From: Candidatus Gastranaerophilales bacterium
Lineage (GTDB): Bacteria; Cyanobacteriota; Vampirovibrionia; Gastranaerophilales; Gastranaerophilaceae
Reading direction: 5' to 3'
Assembly (NCBI GenBank): GCA_016282705.1
Contig: JAEELO010000033.1
Location: 1-48,487, forward strand
Length of the DNA stretch: 48,487 nucleotides
How positions within the stretch are numbered: the stretch's first letter is position 1; each line of letters begins with the position of its first letter. This document shows positions 35,254 through 44,394 of the stretch, one piece after another. Position numbers and translations under genes: made by a program. The notes beneath the pieces are model-generated. The model was not told where the DNA came from and did no database searches. It was given only the letters and a program-made list of their open reading frames with translations.

Positions 35254-35718
35254 TTATGCTGTATATGCTACAAAGCCTTCTTCTAATGCCCTTTGTTGAT
35301 TTATTGATTCTCTTATATAACTGTTCATTTTTCTTGCAAAAGGTTTGTTTACAACTTCTACTACATCAGCCGTATCACATAATTCTTTAAATGGATTATT
35401 ATCATTATAATTTTCATCTAAAAGCTTCATAGCGTCATCGCATTTTTTAGCAATTATATTGAAAATTTTATCAAAAATATCTTCTTCTTTGGGTTCAAAT
35501 ATATCAACCTTAAAAGAATCCGATTCTTTTAATTTCTTTTCATCTTTATTACCAAATGTATCACCATATTGGCTGACAACCATTGTTTCAAGGAGGTCGA
35601 CAAAAGGTCCAAGCGTAGGATGGTTAGCAGCCTCTACCTGCGTTTCATATTGGTACTGCTGTTGATTATTTATCTGGATGTTTTGTTGTTGAAGATTTGT
35701 TCCAACATTATTGCCCAT
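35254..35718 (-). CDS. Hypothetical protein with Gln/Asn-rich N-terminus
   Basis: 154 residues, unrecognised. The first ~28 residues are Q/N-rich and probably disordered; the rest is acidic and mainly helical (V-D-L-L-E-T-M-V-V; I-F-D-K-I-F-N-I-I-A-K-K-C; E-E-G-F-V-A-Y-T-A at the end). No signal or membrane segment. AAGGATATT precedes the ATG. A soluble protein with a disordered polar N-terminus is compatible with secretion by a type III system, but no direct evidence exists. Transcribed alone. Confidence 0.6.
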   Translation of the reverse strand: MGNNVGTNLQQQNIQINNQQQYQYETQVEAANHPTLGPFVDLLETMVVSQYGDTFGNKDEKKLKESDSFKVDIFEPKEEDIFDKIFNIIAKKCDDAMKLLDENYNDNNPFKELCDTADVVEVVNKPFARKMNSYIRESINQQRALEEGFVAYTA

Positions 35719-35910
35719 TTTTAATATCCTTGTGTGTACTCTTTTCTTCTCTTATATAAATAAAAAATTTTTATATTTCAAAATTGCTTTTTTTTAAAAA
35801 AAATTATATAGCCAATATATAAACATGCGCAAAAAAGCCTATATTAAAGGGTTTTCGAAATTATATATTTTGTTAACAATTTGTAATCATGAAAGAAAAA
35901 CTTAACAATA

Positions 35911-35940
35911 TTAACAAAAGGACTAGTCAAACCGTAAAAA
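35911..35940 (+). promoter_or_regulatory. Possible promoter of the 40-codon gene
   Basis: TTAACA (35911-35916), 18-bp spacer, TAAAAA (35935-35940). Weak -10. Upstream, from 35719, the region is AT-rich with nothing else recognised apart from further TTAACA copies. Confidence 0.3.
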
Positions 35941-35950
35941 TAGAGTTAAA

Positions 35951-35980
35951 ATGAAACAGCAACATGGTAAGAAGGGGTAA
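35951..35980 (+). CDS. Nine-codon leader reading frame
   Basis: ATG to TAA encodes M-K-Q-Q-H-G-K-K-G. Its last codons (AAG AAG GGG) contain the GAAGGGG that would serve as ribosome binding site for the 40-codon gene starting 7 bases after its stop. It could be a coupling or sensing leader peptide, or chance. Confidence 0.25.
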   Translation: MKQQHGKKG

Positions 35981-35987
35981 TTAAAGG

Positions 35988-36110
35988 ATGAAGAAAGATA
36001 ATATATTAATTTTCGTTGAAGAAGTTATGAACCTTTTTACTAATTGGCTTTCTTTTAACGAAAATAAAAAAGAAGTTTGCCCCGTTCACGTTTATACTAT
36101 TGAAAAATAG
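35988..36110 (+). CDS. 40-residue small protein
   Basis: ATG at 35988 to TAG at 36108-36110. It starts M-K-K-D-N-I-L-I-F-V-E-E-V-M and has an amphipathic helix with a W, then a short tail with one C-P pair. GAAGGGG at 35971-35977 is 10 bases before the ATG. A 10-bp inverted repeat follows the stop. Base composition and codons resemble its neighbours. It is too short for family recognition; reality moderately supported, function unknown. Confidence 0.4.
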   Translation: MKKDNILIFVEEVMNLFTNWLSFNENKKEVCPVHVYTIEK

Positions 36111-36131
36111 TTCTCTGTCCTATGTTATAAA

Positions 36132-36155
36132 TTGTTTATGATTTATCATAAACAA
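36132..36155 (+). terminator. Inverted repeat after the 40-codon gene
   Basis: 10-bp perfect stem TTGTTTATGA / TCATAAACAA around TTTA, 21 bases after the stop. There is no real T tract, so termination is uncertain. Confidence 0.4.
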
Positions 36156-36174
36156 ATATTATAGTGTGAATAAA

Positions 36175-36202
36175 AAAAGAGAGGAATTTCTTCCTCTCTT
36201 TT
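36175..36202. terminator. Terminator of nifJ
   Basis: 12-bp stem AAAAGAGAGGAA / TTCCTCTCTTTT, loop TTTC, with A and T tracts on both sides. Confidence 0.88.
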
Positions 36203-36217
36203 TATATGTTTGATTAA

Positions 36218-39200
36218 CTATTTAATCAATTCACCTACCGATTTAAATACGCTCATACGTTTAGCAGCATCCTGTTCAGCTTGAGCATATAATGCTTCTG
36301 CAGCTTCAGGATTTGTCTTTAATAATGATTTATATCTGCCTTCAGAACGTATGAATTCTTGGAAGTTTTCTTTAGGATCTTTAGCATCCCAAGTAAACGG
36401 CTGTTCATTTGCAGGATTATATCTGTATAGCGGGAAGTATCCTGCTTCAACTGCACGTTTTTGTTCCGTTTGAGTTTTGCTCATATCGATACCGTGTGCA
36501 ATACATGGAGCATAAGCAAATATGATAGAAGGACCGTCATATGCTTCTGCTTCTTGGAATGCCTTTAATGTCTGCATTCTGTCTGCGCCAAGAGCAACTG
36601 ATGCTACATAAACATACCCGTAAGACATGCTCATTAAGCCCATGTTCTTTTTATATGTTCTCTTACCGCCCGTAGCGAACTTCGCAACAGCACCTGTAGG
36701 TGTTGATTTAGAAGCCTGACCACCTGTATTAGAATATACTTCTGTATCAAGAACAAGTACATTTACATTCTTATTCTGAGCTAATACGTGGTCAATACCG
36801 CCGTATCCGATATCGTTTGCCCAACCGTCACCACCTATAATCCATATTGATTTATCAGTAAAGTAATCTTGTAATTCTCTTACTTTTGCTAAATCAGGAC
36901 ATTGACAATCAGCATATTTTGCGATAGCGGCTTTCGCTTTATTTTGAGCTTCAACAGCTTCGGGTGATTTAGAATTATCGAAGTATGCCATTGCACCTTG
37001 AAGAGCTTCTTTCAAGTCTGCAGGTGTTTTTTCGTTAGCTAATACTTTTTCAACATATGTTTTTAAAGTATCTCTGTTTTGGTCTACAGCTAATCTCATA
37101 CCAAAACCGAATTCAGCATTATCTTCAAATAATGAATTTGCCCAAGCAGGACCTCTTCCGTCTTTATTTGTTGTATAAGGAATTGTCGGGAAGGTACCTG
37201 AATATATTGATGAACATCCGGTAGCATTTGCTACGATAGCATTTTCACCGAATAATTGAGAAACCAATTTAACATACGGTGTTTCACCGCAGCCTGCACA
37301 AGCACCTGAGAATTCAAATAACGGTTTTCTGAGCATTGCACCTTTTATTGTTTTTGTTGTGTTTCTGCCCATTACGTTATCAGGTAATTCATCAAAGAAT
37401 TTTTCATTTGCTGTTTCGCCTGCAGCTGTTTCTTCTTCAATTGTAGACCAAACAAATGCTTGTTTTTCTTTTGGCATTTTCATTGTAGGACATTGGTCAA
37501 CACAAACACCACATCCTGTACAGTCCATACAATATACCTGAACTTTAAATTGTTCATCTGCAGCAGCAGGTTTTGCAGGAACTGTTTTAAATGATGCAGG
37601 AGCATTAGCCAAATCCTTTTGTTCTATTAATTTTGTTCTAACTGCAGCATGAGGACATGCAGATGCACATACGCCGCATTGTAAACAGTTTTCGCTAATC
37701 CATTTCGGAACTCTTGGAGCAATACCGCGTTTTTCAAGTTTTGCAGTTCCAGTTGGAATAACTCCGTCAACGCTCATTGCAGAAACAGGAATATCATCAC
37801 CTTTTTGTCTCATACAAGGTTCAATGATTTTCTTAGCGAATTCATCTGCGTTAGCAGGAATCATTTGAACATCATCAGCAGCTTTTACACCGTCTAATGA
37901 AGCAGGAACAACAACTTCTTCAGTTGCATTTACTGCTGCGTCAATTAAAGCTAAGTTCATATTAACAACATCATCGCCTTTTTTCTTAAAGGTTTTCTTT
38001 GTCATTTCTCTCATACCTTCAAGAGCTTGTTCAAACGGTATAATTCCTGAAACTTTAAAGTATGCAACCATCATAACCGTGTTTGCACCTTTACCTCTTA
38101 AACCGGGTTGTTCTTTGATTAATTTTTCTGCATCTACATTGTAGAATTTAACTTTCTTTTCAATGATAGTTTTTTGCATATCTCTGGTTAAGTGGCTGAA
38201 TGCTTCTTCTTTTGACCATGGTGAGTTCAATAAGAAAGTACCGCCTTCTTTAATGCCCTTTAACAAATCGTATCTGCCAATATATGCATGAGCTGAGCAA
38301 GATACAAAGTCAGGTGCGGTAATTAAATATGTTGATTTAATTTGTTTATCACCAAATCTTAAATGAGAAACAGTTACACCAAATGATTTTTTAGAGTCAT
38401 ATGCAAAATATGCCTGAGCATCTTTATCTGTATATTGACCGATAATTTTAATTGAGTTTTTATTTGCACCAACGGTACCGTCAGAACCTAATCCCCAGAA
38501 CATACAGTTTGTTGTACCTTCAGGTTCTGTTACGATATGTTCTGTTACTTTTAAAGATTTATTAGTAACATCATCTTCTATACCTACGGTAAATCCGTGG
38601 AATCCGTTATTTTCAGCATGTTTATATACAGCTAATACCATAGAAGGTGTAAATTCTTTTGAAGATAATCCGTAACGACCGCCGATAATTCTTATATCTT
38701 TACCTGCTAATGCTGCAACAACATCCAAGTATAAAGGTTCACCAATTGAACCGGGTTCTTTTGTTCTGTCTAAAACAGATATTCTTTTAACTGTTGAAGG
38801 AAGTGCTGCCTTAAAGCGCTCTACATCAAACGGTCTGTATAATCTTACTTTAACCAAACCGTATTTTGTTCCGCGTTTAGCATTTAAGTATTCTATTGTT
38901 TCTTCTATCGTTTCACAGCCTGAACCCATTGCAACAATAACATCTGTTGCATCAGGTGCACCGACATAATCAAACGGATGATATTGTCTGCCTGTAACTG
39001 CTGCAACTTTATCCATGTATTCCTGAACAATATCAGGAACTGCATTATAGTATTTATTAACAGTTTCACGACCTTGGAAATATACGTCAGTATTTTGAGC
39101 ACCGACTTTACATATAGGTGCTTCAGGTCTTAAAGCTCTTTGTCTGAATTCTTCAATATATTTAGGTTCAACTAATTTAGCAATATCTTCATAAGATATT

Positions 39201-39754
39201 TCTTCAATTTTATGTACTTCGTGAGATGTTCTGAAGCCATCGAAGAATTGTAAGAAAGGAACTTTTGCTTTGTATGTTGCAAGATGTGCTACCAAAGCTA
39301 AATCCATTTCTTCCTGAACCGAATTTGCTGCTAACATTGCATAACCTGTATTACGGCATCCCATAACGTCTGTATGGTCGCCAAAAATAGCCAATGATTG
39401 AGCTGCCAATGCTCTTGCAGCTACGTGAATAACAGAAGGAAGCATTTCCCCTGCTACTTTGTGCATTACAGGTATCATTAATAATAAACCTTGTGATGCA
39501 GTATAGGTAGAAGTTAATGCACCTGCTGCAAGTGAACCGTGTACGGCACCTGCTGCACCGGCTTCAGATTGCATTTCTGCAACTCTAACTTCTTTGCCCC
39601 AAATGTTTTGTTTGTGTTGTGAAGCCCATTCATCAATCCATTCGCCCATTGTAGATGATGGAGTGATAGGGTAGATAGCGGAAACTTCGCTTAAAGCATA
39701 TGCCACATGAGCAGCTGCATAGTTACCGTCTACCGTAATTGTTTTCTTTGTCAT
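36218..39754 (-). CDS. nifJ: Pyruvate:ferredoxin (flavodoxin) oxidoreductase, single chain
   Basis: 1178 residues, the homodimeric one-chain type. It oxidises pyruvate to acetyl-CoA and CO2 and reduces ferredoxin; the main pyruvate exit in fermentative anaerobes. Domain order: pyrimidine-binding domain with Y-P-I-T-P-S-S and A-S-Q-G-L-L-L at the N-terminus, transketolase C-like domain with R-L-Y-R-P-F-D near 305, gamma-type domain, two [4Fe-4S] motifs (C-L-Q-C-G-V-C-A-S-A-C-P near 690 and C-M-D-C-T-G-C-G-V-C-V-D-Q-C-P near 742), then the TPP domain with C-A-G-C-G-E-T and G-G-D-G-W-A-N-D-I-G-Y-G-G near 973. The strong GGAGGT site and less AT-rich codons suggest high expression. Single-gene unit. 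Confidence 0.97.
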   Translation of the reverse strand: MTKKTITVDGNYAAAHVAYALSEVSAIYPITPSSTMGEWIDEWASQHKQNIWGKEVRVAEMQSEAGAAGAVHGSLAAGALTSTYTASQGLLLMIPVMHKVAGEMLPSVIHVAARALAAQSLAIFGDHTDVMGCRNTGYAMLAANSVQEEMDLALVAHLATYKAKVPFLQFFDGFRTSHEVHKIEEISYEDIAKLVEPKYIEEFRQRALRPEAPICKVGAQNTDVYFQGRETVNKYYNAVPDIVQEYMDKVAAVTGRQYHPFDYVGAPDATDVIVAMGSGCETIEETIEYLNAKRGTKYGLVKVRLYRPFDVERFKAALPSTVKRISVLDRTKEPGSIGEPLYLDVVAALAGKDIRIIGGRYGLSSKEFTPSMVLAVYKHAENNGFHGFTVGIEDDVTNKSLKVTEHIVTEPEGTTNCMFWGLGSDGTVGANKNSIKIIGQYTDKDAQAYFAYDSKKSFGVTVSHLRFGDKQIKSTYLITAPDFVSCSAHAYIGRYDLLKGIKEGGTFLLNSPWSKEEAFSHLTRDMQKTIIEKKVKFYNVDAEKLIKEQPGLRGKGANTVMMVAYFKVSGIIPFEQALEGMREMTKKTFKKKGDDVVNMNLALIDAAVNATEEVVVPASLDGVKAADDVQMIPANADEFAKKIIEPCMRQKGDDIPVSAMSVDGVIPTGTAKLEKRGIAPRVPKWISENCLQCGVCASACPHAAVRTKLIEQKDLANAPASFKTVPAKPAAADEQFKVQVYCMDCTGCGVCVDQCPTMKMPKEKQAFVWSTIEEETAAGETANEKFFDELPDNVMGRNTTKTIKGAMLRKPLFEFSGACAGCGETPYVKLVSQLFGENAIVANATGCSSIYSGTFPTIPYTTNKDGRGPAWANSLFEDNAEFGFGMRLAVDQNRDTLKTYVEKVLANEKTPADLKEALQGAMAYFDNSKSPEAVEAQNKAKAAIAKYADCQCPDLAKVRELQDYFTDKSIWIIGGDGWANDIGYGGIDHVLAQNKNVNVLVLDTEVYSNTGGQASKSTPTGAVAKFATGGKRTYKKNMGLMSMSYGYVYVASVALGADRMQTLKAFQEAEAYDGPSIIFAYAPCIAHGIDMSKTQTEQKRAVEAGYFPLYRYNPANEQPFTWDAKDPKENFQEFIRSEGRYKSLLKTNPEAAEALYAQAEQDAAKRMSVFKSVGELIK

Positions 39755-39863
39755 TTATGACCTCCATGCTCTCCTAGTTTCTCATTGTTTAACTAATTAA
39801 AAATTTAACCCAAAAACAGCCAAATTACAAACGTAATATTAAAATAGTTAACGGTTTTATTTT

Positions 39864-40730
39864 CTAAAATAATAATATGAAAACCGAACCTGCGAACATT
39901 ATAAGAGAACCTATTATCTTTAGTTTAAATTCTTTTGCATCCGCCAATTTACATCCACAAAAAGCCGTAACAATCGCCGACAGTTGAAACAGGGCAAGTG
40001 CATAGCCTACATTCATTCGGCTGAATACATAATTTGTCGAACACTGCATAAATCCGATACATAATGCAATTATCATTAACTGCATCATTGAATTTTTATA
40101 ATCTATAGCTAATTTTTGTTTTGAAATCAATAAAAATATAAAAGACCACATCATTCCCATAAAACACCAGCATATAAAACAAGCATCTATTGAAGAAATA
40201 AGTATAATCTTTTTCAAGACAACAGCTTCTGTTCCTGTTAATAATACCGCAAGCAATTTGAGTTGAACATCTTTTCGTTTAAATAAAGTCAACGAAAAAC
40301 CTTCTTCTTTGTTGTTATTAAAAATTAATTTTGAACCTGTAATAATCAATAAAATTCCGATAACAGCCTGTATAGACGGTATTTCTTTTAAAAAGATTAA
40401 AGCAATTATAAGCCCTGCTATACTTTTGTATGAAGTTATCGAACCTGAAATCGGCAATTTACTTATATTAACAGCATGAATTATACATACAGTGCCGCAT
40501 ATACATATAAAACCCGCAAGAATCACTAATGATATAAATTGTACGGTCAAAATATCAGTTGTTATATATTTATTCAAGAACGGAAGATAACTTATACTTA
40601 ATAATAAATAACTGTAAAAAATTACCGATAAAGGCGATATCTCTTTTGTAATTTTCTTTTGCAAAATATCTGCAAAAGGATTTATGAAAATCCTTATTAT
40701 TAAAAACATTATTAAGTATATATCTAACAT
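39864..40730 (-). CDS. EamA/DMT-family transporter
   Basis: 288 residues with about ten hydrophobic helices in two five-helix halves, the drug/metabolite transporter layout. The first half ends with the typical S-I-A-G-L-I-I-A-L-I-F-L-K-E-I-P-S-I-Q-A-V-I-G-I-L-L-I-I-type EamA pattern (helices 4-5); the second half repeats it less clearly. Inner membrane. The start lies 11 bp after the YhcH-like gene and has no good Shine-Dalgarno, so coupled translation is likely. The substrate is unknown, but the partner points to a sugar or sugar acid. Confidence 0.75.
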   Translation of the reverse strand: MLDIYLIMFLIIRIFINPFADILQKKITKEISPLSVIFYSYLLLSISYLPFLNKYITTDILTVQFISLVILAGFICICGTVCIIHAVNISKLPISGSITSYKSIAGLIIALIFLKEIPSIQAVIGILLIITGSKLIFNNNKEEGFSLTLFKRKDVQLKLLAVLLTGTEAVVLKKIILISSIDACFICWCFMGMMWSFIFLLISKQKLAIDYKNSMMQLMIIALCIGFMQCSTNYVFSRMNVGYALALFQLSAIVTAFCGCKLADAKEFKLKIIGSLIMFAGSVFILLF

Positions 40731-40741
40731 ATTATATATAT

Positions 40742-41185
40742 TTACTTCATTATTTTAAAAATAGCTTTTTTTACATGCATATCACTTTCAATTGATAATG
40801 AAGGCATGTGTGCATCCTGAGGGAAAAATATTAAAAATTTTGTATTATCGGCAAGTAGTTTATCAACTTTGCCGTTTAAAAACATGACATCCTTTTCTTC
40901 ATTATATTCTTCACTTAAAGTAGTATTTTCAATATTTGTATAGCCCATATACTCTTTTCCGTCTGCAATTACTTGAATATCTATATATTTTTTATGAGCT
41001 TCCAATTTTTGTACGGGTTTTGTTTCATATTCCTGCAAATTAAAGAAAACTTCGTTTCCTCTCAACTCATACCTGCCGCAAGGTATTTCTTGTAAATTAT
41101 GTGTTTTTAAAAAATCAAACACCAATTTAAAATCTTTATGTAAACTTATATATTTATCTGAATTAGTTAGTTTATCAATAATCAT
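40742..41185 (-). CDS. YhcH/YjgK/YiaL-family protein (NanQ-like anomerase)
   Basis: 147 residues. Family motifs: M-I-I-D-K-L at the start, G-R-Y-E-L near 40, E-A-H-K-K-Y-I-D-I-Q near 65, and F-F-P-Q-D-A-H-M-P near 120. These residues ring a cupin-like metal site. E. coli members include NanQ, which speeds opening of cyclic sialic acid, and EbgC. I chose the ATG at 41185 because GGGGA lies 8 bases upstream; the ATG at 41200 would place that site in the coding region. Pairing with a transporter suggests uptake or export plus anomer handling of a sugar acid. Confidence 0.8.
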   Translation of the reverse strand: MIIDKLTNSDKYISLHKDFKLVFDFLKTHNLQEIPCGRYELRGNEVFFNLQEYETKPVQKLEAHKKYIDIQVIADGKEYMGYTNIENTTLSEEYNEEKDVMFLNGKVDKLLADNTKFLIFFPQDAHMPSLSIESDMHVKKAIFKIMK

Positions 41186-41239
41186 AGACTGATTCCCCAT
41201 AGTTTATCAATAATTAAAATGTAACATAAAGTTTTACAT

Positions 41240-41268
41240 TTGTTAAATAAAAAGGCAATTTTTATATA
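41240..41268 (+). promoter_or_regulatory. Promoter of the 67-residue gene
   Basis: TTGTTA (41240-41245), 17-bp spacer, TATATA (41263-41268). Two similar A-rich AGGGGAAA segments follow; the second is the ribosome binding site. Confidence 0.45.
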
Positions 41269-41326
41269 AAAAAAAACTTTATTAATACATAGGGGAAAAA
41301 TAGACTTTTTATTTTAGGGGAAATAA

Positions 41327-41530
41327 ATGAACGAAGAACAACTCAGTTTAGTTTTGGGAACAATTAGTGAACCGGTAAGGAATGCTTACAAATTAACTTC
41401 ACGTAAGGAAATTGAAGAAATTCAGCGAATGATTAGAATTTTTCATATTAATGAAGAACAAAAAATTAAGCACAAATTGCTTTCTATAAAAAATCTTGCA
41501 ACAATGAAGGTTGTTTATAGTAATAATTAA
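41327..41530 (+). CDS. Small helical hypothetical protein
   Basis: 67 residues, unrecognised, charged and predicted all-helical (E-E-I-Q-R-M-I-R-I-F-H-I-N-E-E-Q-K-I-K-H-K). No signal peptide. AGGGGAAA precedes the ATG at good spacing, and a plausible promoter is present. The last 4 bp overlap the end of the convergent GNAT gene with no terminator between. Confidence 0.55.
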   Translation: MNEEQLSLVLGTISEPVRNAYKLTSRKEIEEIQRMIRIFHINEEQKIKHKLLSIKNLATMKVVYSNN

Positions 41531-42519
41531 GCATTTTTTGGATGATAAGCCAGAGGATATGTATATTCCTCTGTAAAACCTATTGCTGTATACATGCTTA
41601 CAGCAGCAGTGTTGTCTGCATCGCAGCTTGCATTTAGTTCTTTTAATGACCATCCTTCAGTTATAGCACTGGTTAATAATTTATCGAGCATTTGTTTAAG
41701 CATTATTTTCCCGAATCCGAGATTTCTATGCTTTTTTATAATTGCAACAATAGGAACATTTGCTATTTTTTCATTAGTCAAATTTGCGAAACAAAAACCG
41801 ACGGGATGTTTCTTATATAATAAAACTTTTGTTATTTCCGGCAAAAACTTTCCGTATACATTTTCTGTTATTTTTTCAACTATATCCCTGCAGCCTTTTA
41901 CGGAGGTAAAACGACTGTCAAACAATGCATCTGAAGAATCTTTAAATGCCTGATATACAATATCAGCTGCATCTCTGTTATATATTGTTTTCCAATCCGT
42001 AATTGTATATCCTTCAGGCAACTTGGGTAAATATATTTCTTTTGTTTTATTAATAGCAGAAATATCGGTTAAATTAAATCCCATAACGGCAGTATTAACT
42101 ATCTTAAAGCCGAATGTTTGAATATCTTGAGCAAAAGAGCTTTGTTTCCCAAGCATAGGATATGTAACAACCTTTTCATTCATTAATATTTTGTTTTGTT
42201 CGATAAATTTATCAATAAGAACTTTTCTTTTGGCATTTAAATTTTCATTACCTATACAATGTATAATGTTTAATTCAAGAGACTCGGAAATCAAAGTTGT
42301 ATATACTAAAAAGCCTGTAGGAATATCATCTTCAAACAGGATTAGACATTGAAGAAGTCCGTCTTCAATGCTTTTTATAAAATTAGGATAGGTTAAAGGT
42401 TCCAATTCAAAATTATAGTCAGAAGCGGCAGACATTTTAAAATCATTATATACTCCCGAAAAAATCCTGTAATAATTAGAATTATATGACTCTACTTTAT
42501 ATATAGTTAAATTTGCCAT
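41527..42519 (-). CDS. GNAT-family N-acetyltransferase (two-domain)
   Basis: 330 residues. The C-terminal half (~165-330) has a clear GNAT fold: V-P-I-V-A-I-I-K-K-H-R-N-L-G-F-G-K-I-M-L is the acetyl-CoA pyrophosphate loop, and L-N-A-S-C-D-A-D-N-T-A-A-V-S-M-Y-T-A-I-G-F is motif B. The N-terminal half has a weaker GNAT-like pattern, so it may be a tandem GNAT. AAAGGA lies 10 bases before the ATG. It sits 11 bp after ribBA and is probably the last gene of the riboflavin operon, but no riboflavin role is known for it. Confidence 0.8.
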   Translation of the reverse strand: MANLTIYKVESYNSNYYRIFSGVYNDFKMSAASDYNFELEPLTYPNFIKSIEDGLLQCLILFEDDIPTGFLVYTTLISESLELNIIHCIGNENLNAKRKVLIDKFIEQNKILMNEKVVTYPMLGKQSSFAQDIQTFGFKIVNTAVMGFNLTDISAINKTKEIYLPKLPEGYTITDWKTIYNRDAADIVYQAFKDSSDALFDSRFTSVKGCRDIVEKITENVYGKFLPEITKVLLYKKHPVGFCFANLTNEKIANVPIVAIIKKHRNLGFGKIMLKQMLDKLLTSAITEGWSLKELNASCDADNTAAVSMYTAIGFTEEYTYPLAYHPKNA

Positions 42520-42530
42520 CGCCTTGTCCT

Positions 42531-43745
42531 TTATATATCAATCAGATGTTCCATTTTATCAATTTTTGTATGAATATATCGTTCATTGTACTTATTTAAC
42601 GGAGTTTTTAACGCAACTCTTTCCGTTATTTCAAGTCCATAACCCTTTAGTGCAATAATTTTAGTAGGATTATTTGTTATTAATTTAATTTTTGTATAAC
42701 CCAAATCTCTTAAAATTTGAGCTCCTATACCATAATTTCTTAAATCCGGTTGAAAACCAAGTGATATATTTGCCTGAACGGTATCTTGACCTTTTTCTTG
42801 AAGTGCATATGCTTTTATTTTATTAACAAGACCTATTCCTCTGCCTTCATGACCTCTAATATAAATAAGAGCACCTTTACCATATTCATCTATTGTTCTT
42901 AAAGCTGTTTCCAATTGGTTTTGGCAATCACATCTTTTTGAATGAAAAATATCACCCGTTAAGCACTCGGAATGAACTCTAACCATTGGGATTTTATCCG
43001 AACCGTCGTCCTTAACTATTGCAACCTGATCATTTCCCCCGAGAAGATTTGTATATCCGTATACTTTAAAAGTACCGAAATCAGAAGGCAGATTAGCAAC
43101 CGCATCTCTCTTCATAAACATTTCTTTTTGAAGCCTGTATTCAATTAACTGTGCAACAGTAATAAATTTAAGGTTATGTTTTTTTGAAAATTCAACAAGA
43201 TTGTCACGTCTTGCCATAGTGCCGTCTTCATTTACGATTTCACAAATAACACCTGCCGGAGTTAATCCGGATAATCTTGCCAAATCAACAGCCGCTTCTG
43301 TGTGTCCGACTCTTTCAAGAACTCCGCCTTTTCTTGCAATTAACGGGAATATGTGTCCGGGTCTGGATAAATCTGTTGCCAGAGCATCATTTGCAACTGC
43401 AACTTCGATTGTTTTAGCTCTGTCAAAAGCACTTACACCTGTAGTCACTCCGAATTTTTTAACCGCATCTATACTTTGAGTAAATGCCGTTCCCTTGGGG
43501 TCAGTGTTATGGCTAACCATTTCTGAAAGTCCCAAGGCCTCCGCTTTTTCTCGTGTTATAGCTAAACAAACAACCCCTTTACACTGAGAAATTAAGAAAT
43601 TTACAACTTCAGGAGTTGCAAACTGAGCAGGGATTATAACATCACCTTCATTTTCCCTGTCCTCATCATCTGCTACAATGACGGGTTTTCCGTGTTTGAA
43701 ATCCTCTATTGCTTCTTCAATTGTATTAAATTTAATATCTGTCAT
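42531..43745 (-). CDS. ribBA: Bifunctional DHBP synthase / GTP cyclohydrolase II
   Basis: 404 residues. The N-terminal RibB domain (1-200) forms 3,4-dihydroxy-2-butanone 4-phosphate; D-D-E-D-R-E-N-E-G-D holds the metal, and H-N-T-D-P-K-G-T-A-F-T-Q-S-I-D-A and R-P-G-H-I-F-P-L follow. The C-terminal RibA domain (~210-404) opens GTP, with zinc cysteines in V-H-S-E-C-L-T-G-D-I-F-H-S-K-R-C-D-C and the catalytic R-G-H-E-G-R-G-I-G-L. Two ATGs are possible: 43760, inside the end of ribE, or 43745, just after the ribE TAG. The second matches the homologous start M-T-D-I and is used here. Confidence 0.95.
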   Translation of the reverse strand: MTDIKFNTIEEAIEDFKHGKPVIVADDEDRENEGDVIIPAQFATPEVVNFLISQCKGVVCLAITREKAEALGLSEMVSHNTDPKGTAFTQSIDAVKKFGVTTGVSAFDRAKTIEVAVANDALATDLSRPGHIFPLIARKGGVLERVGHTEAAVDLARLSGLTPAGVICEIVNEDGTMARRDNLVEFSKKHNLKFITVAQLIEYRLQKEMFMKRDAVANLPSDFGTFKVYGYTNLLGGNDQVAIVKDDGSDKIPMVRVHSECLTGDIFHSKRCDCQNQLETALRTIDEYGKGALIYIRGHEGRGIGLVNKIKAYALQEKGQDTVQANISLGFQPDLRNYGIGAQILRDLGYTKIKLITNNPTKIIALKGYGLEITERVALKTPLNKYNERYIHTKIDKMEHLIDI

Positions 43746-43746
43746 T

Positions 43747-44388
43747 CTATACAAATCCATTCTCTGCTAAAAAGTCATAGTTTATTTTACTTGTATTATC
43801 TTTTGAATTTAAAATTTTTTCAACATACTTTGCAAATAAATCAGTTTCAATATTTACAATTTCACCTTTTTTAAGGTTCGAAAGGTTTACTTCTCTTAAT
43901 GTTGAAGGAATTAATTCAACCGAAAAAATATCCTTTTCTATGGAAGCTACGGTTAAACTTACACCGTTTACGGCAATTGAGCCTTTATAAATAACATATT
44001 TAGAAAAGTTTTCAGGAAGTTTAAAGAAAAATCTTTTTGAAAAACCGTCTTCTTCACTGTTTACAAACCGTGCCGTACAATCAACATGTCCTGAAACAAT
44101 ATGTCCGTCAATTCTCGTATTTAATGTTAATGCACGTTCAAGATTAACCATATCATTAACCTTTAAATTTTTAAAATTAGTGACCTGCAAAGTTTCATTA
44201 GATGCTTGAACCGTAATATAGTCAGCACCAAAATCAATAACTGTCTGACAAGCACCATTAACACATATACTTGCACCTGTTTTAATATCAGATAAAATCT
44301 TTGAGCAAGCAACAGTTAATTCCATTCCGTTTGCAGAAAGCCTGCAGTTTCTTATTTTTCCTTGTTCTTCAATTAATCCTGTAAACAT
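43747..44388 (-). CDS. ribE: Riboflavin synthase, alpha subunit
   Basis: 213 residues. It dismutates two lumazines to riboflavin and the pyrimidinedione. Two tandem lumazine-binding repeats: M-F-T-G-L-I-E start, V-N-G-A-C-Q-T-V, and G-H-I-V-S-G-H-V-D in or after the first; V-N-G-V-S-L-T-V and L-I-P-S-T-L-R in the second. The usual C-L-T-V of repeat one reads C-Q-T-V here. The start M-F-T-G is fixed by homology. There is no Shine-Dalgarno, and an extended -10 ends six bases before this ATG, strong evidence for a leaderless mRNA. ribD and ribH are not in the window and no FMN riboswitch was seen. Confidence 0.95.
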   Translation of the reverse strand: MFTGLIEEQGKIRNCRLSANGMELTVACSKILSDIKTGASICVNGACQTVIDFGADYITVQASNETLQVTNFKNLKVNDMVNLERALTLNTRIDGHIVSGHVDCTARFVNSEEDGFSKRFFFKLPENFSKYVIYKGSIAVNGVSLTVASIEKDIFSVELIPSTLREVNLSNLKKGEIVNIETDLFAKYVEKILNSKDNTSKINYDFLAENGFV

Positions 44389-44394
44389 ACTAAG

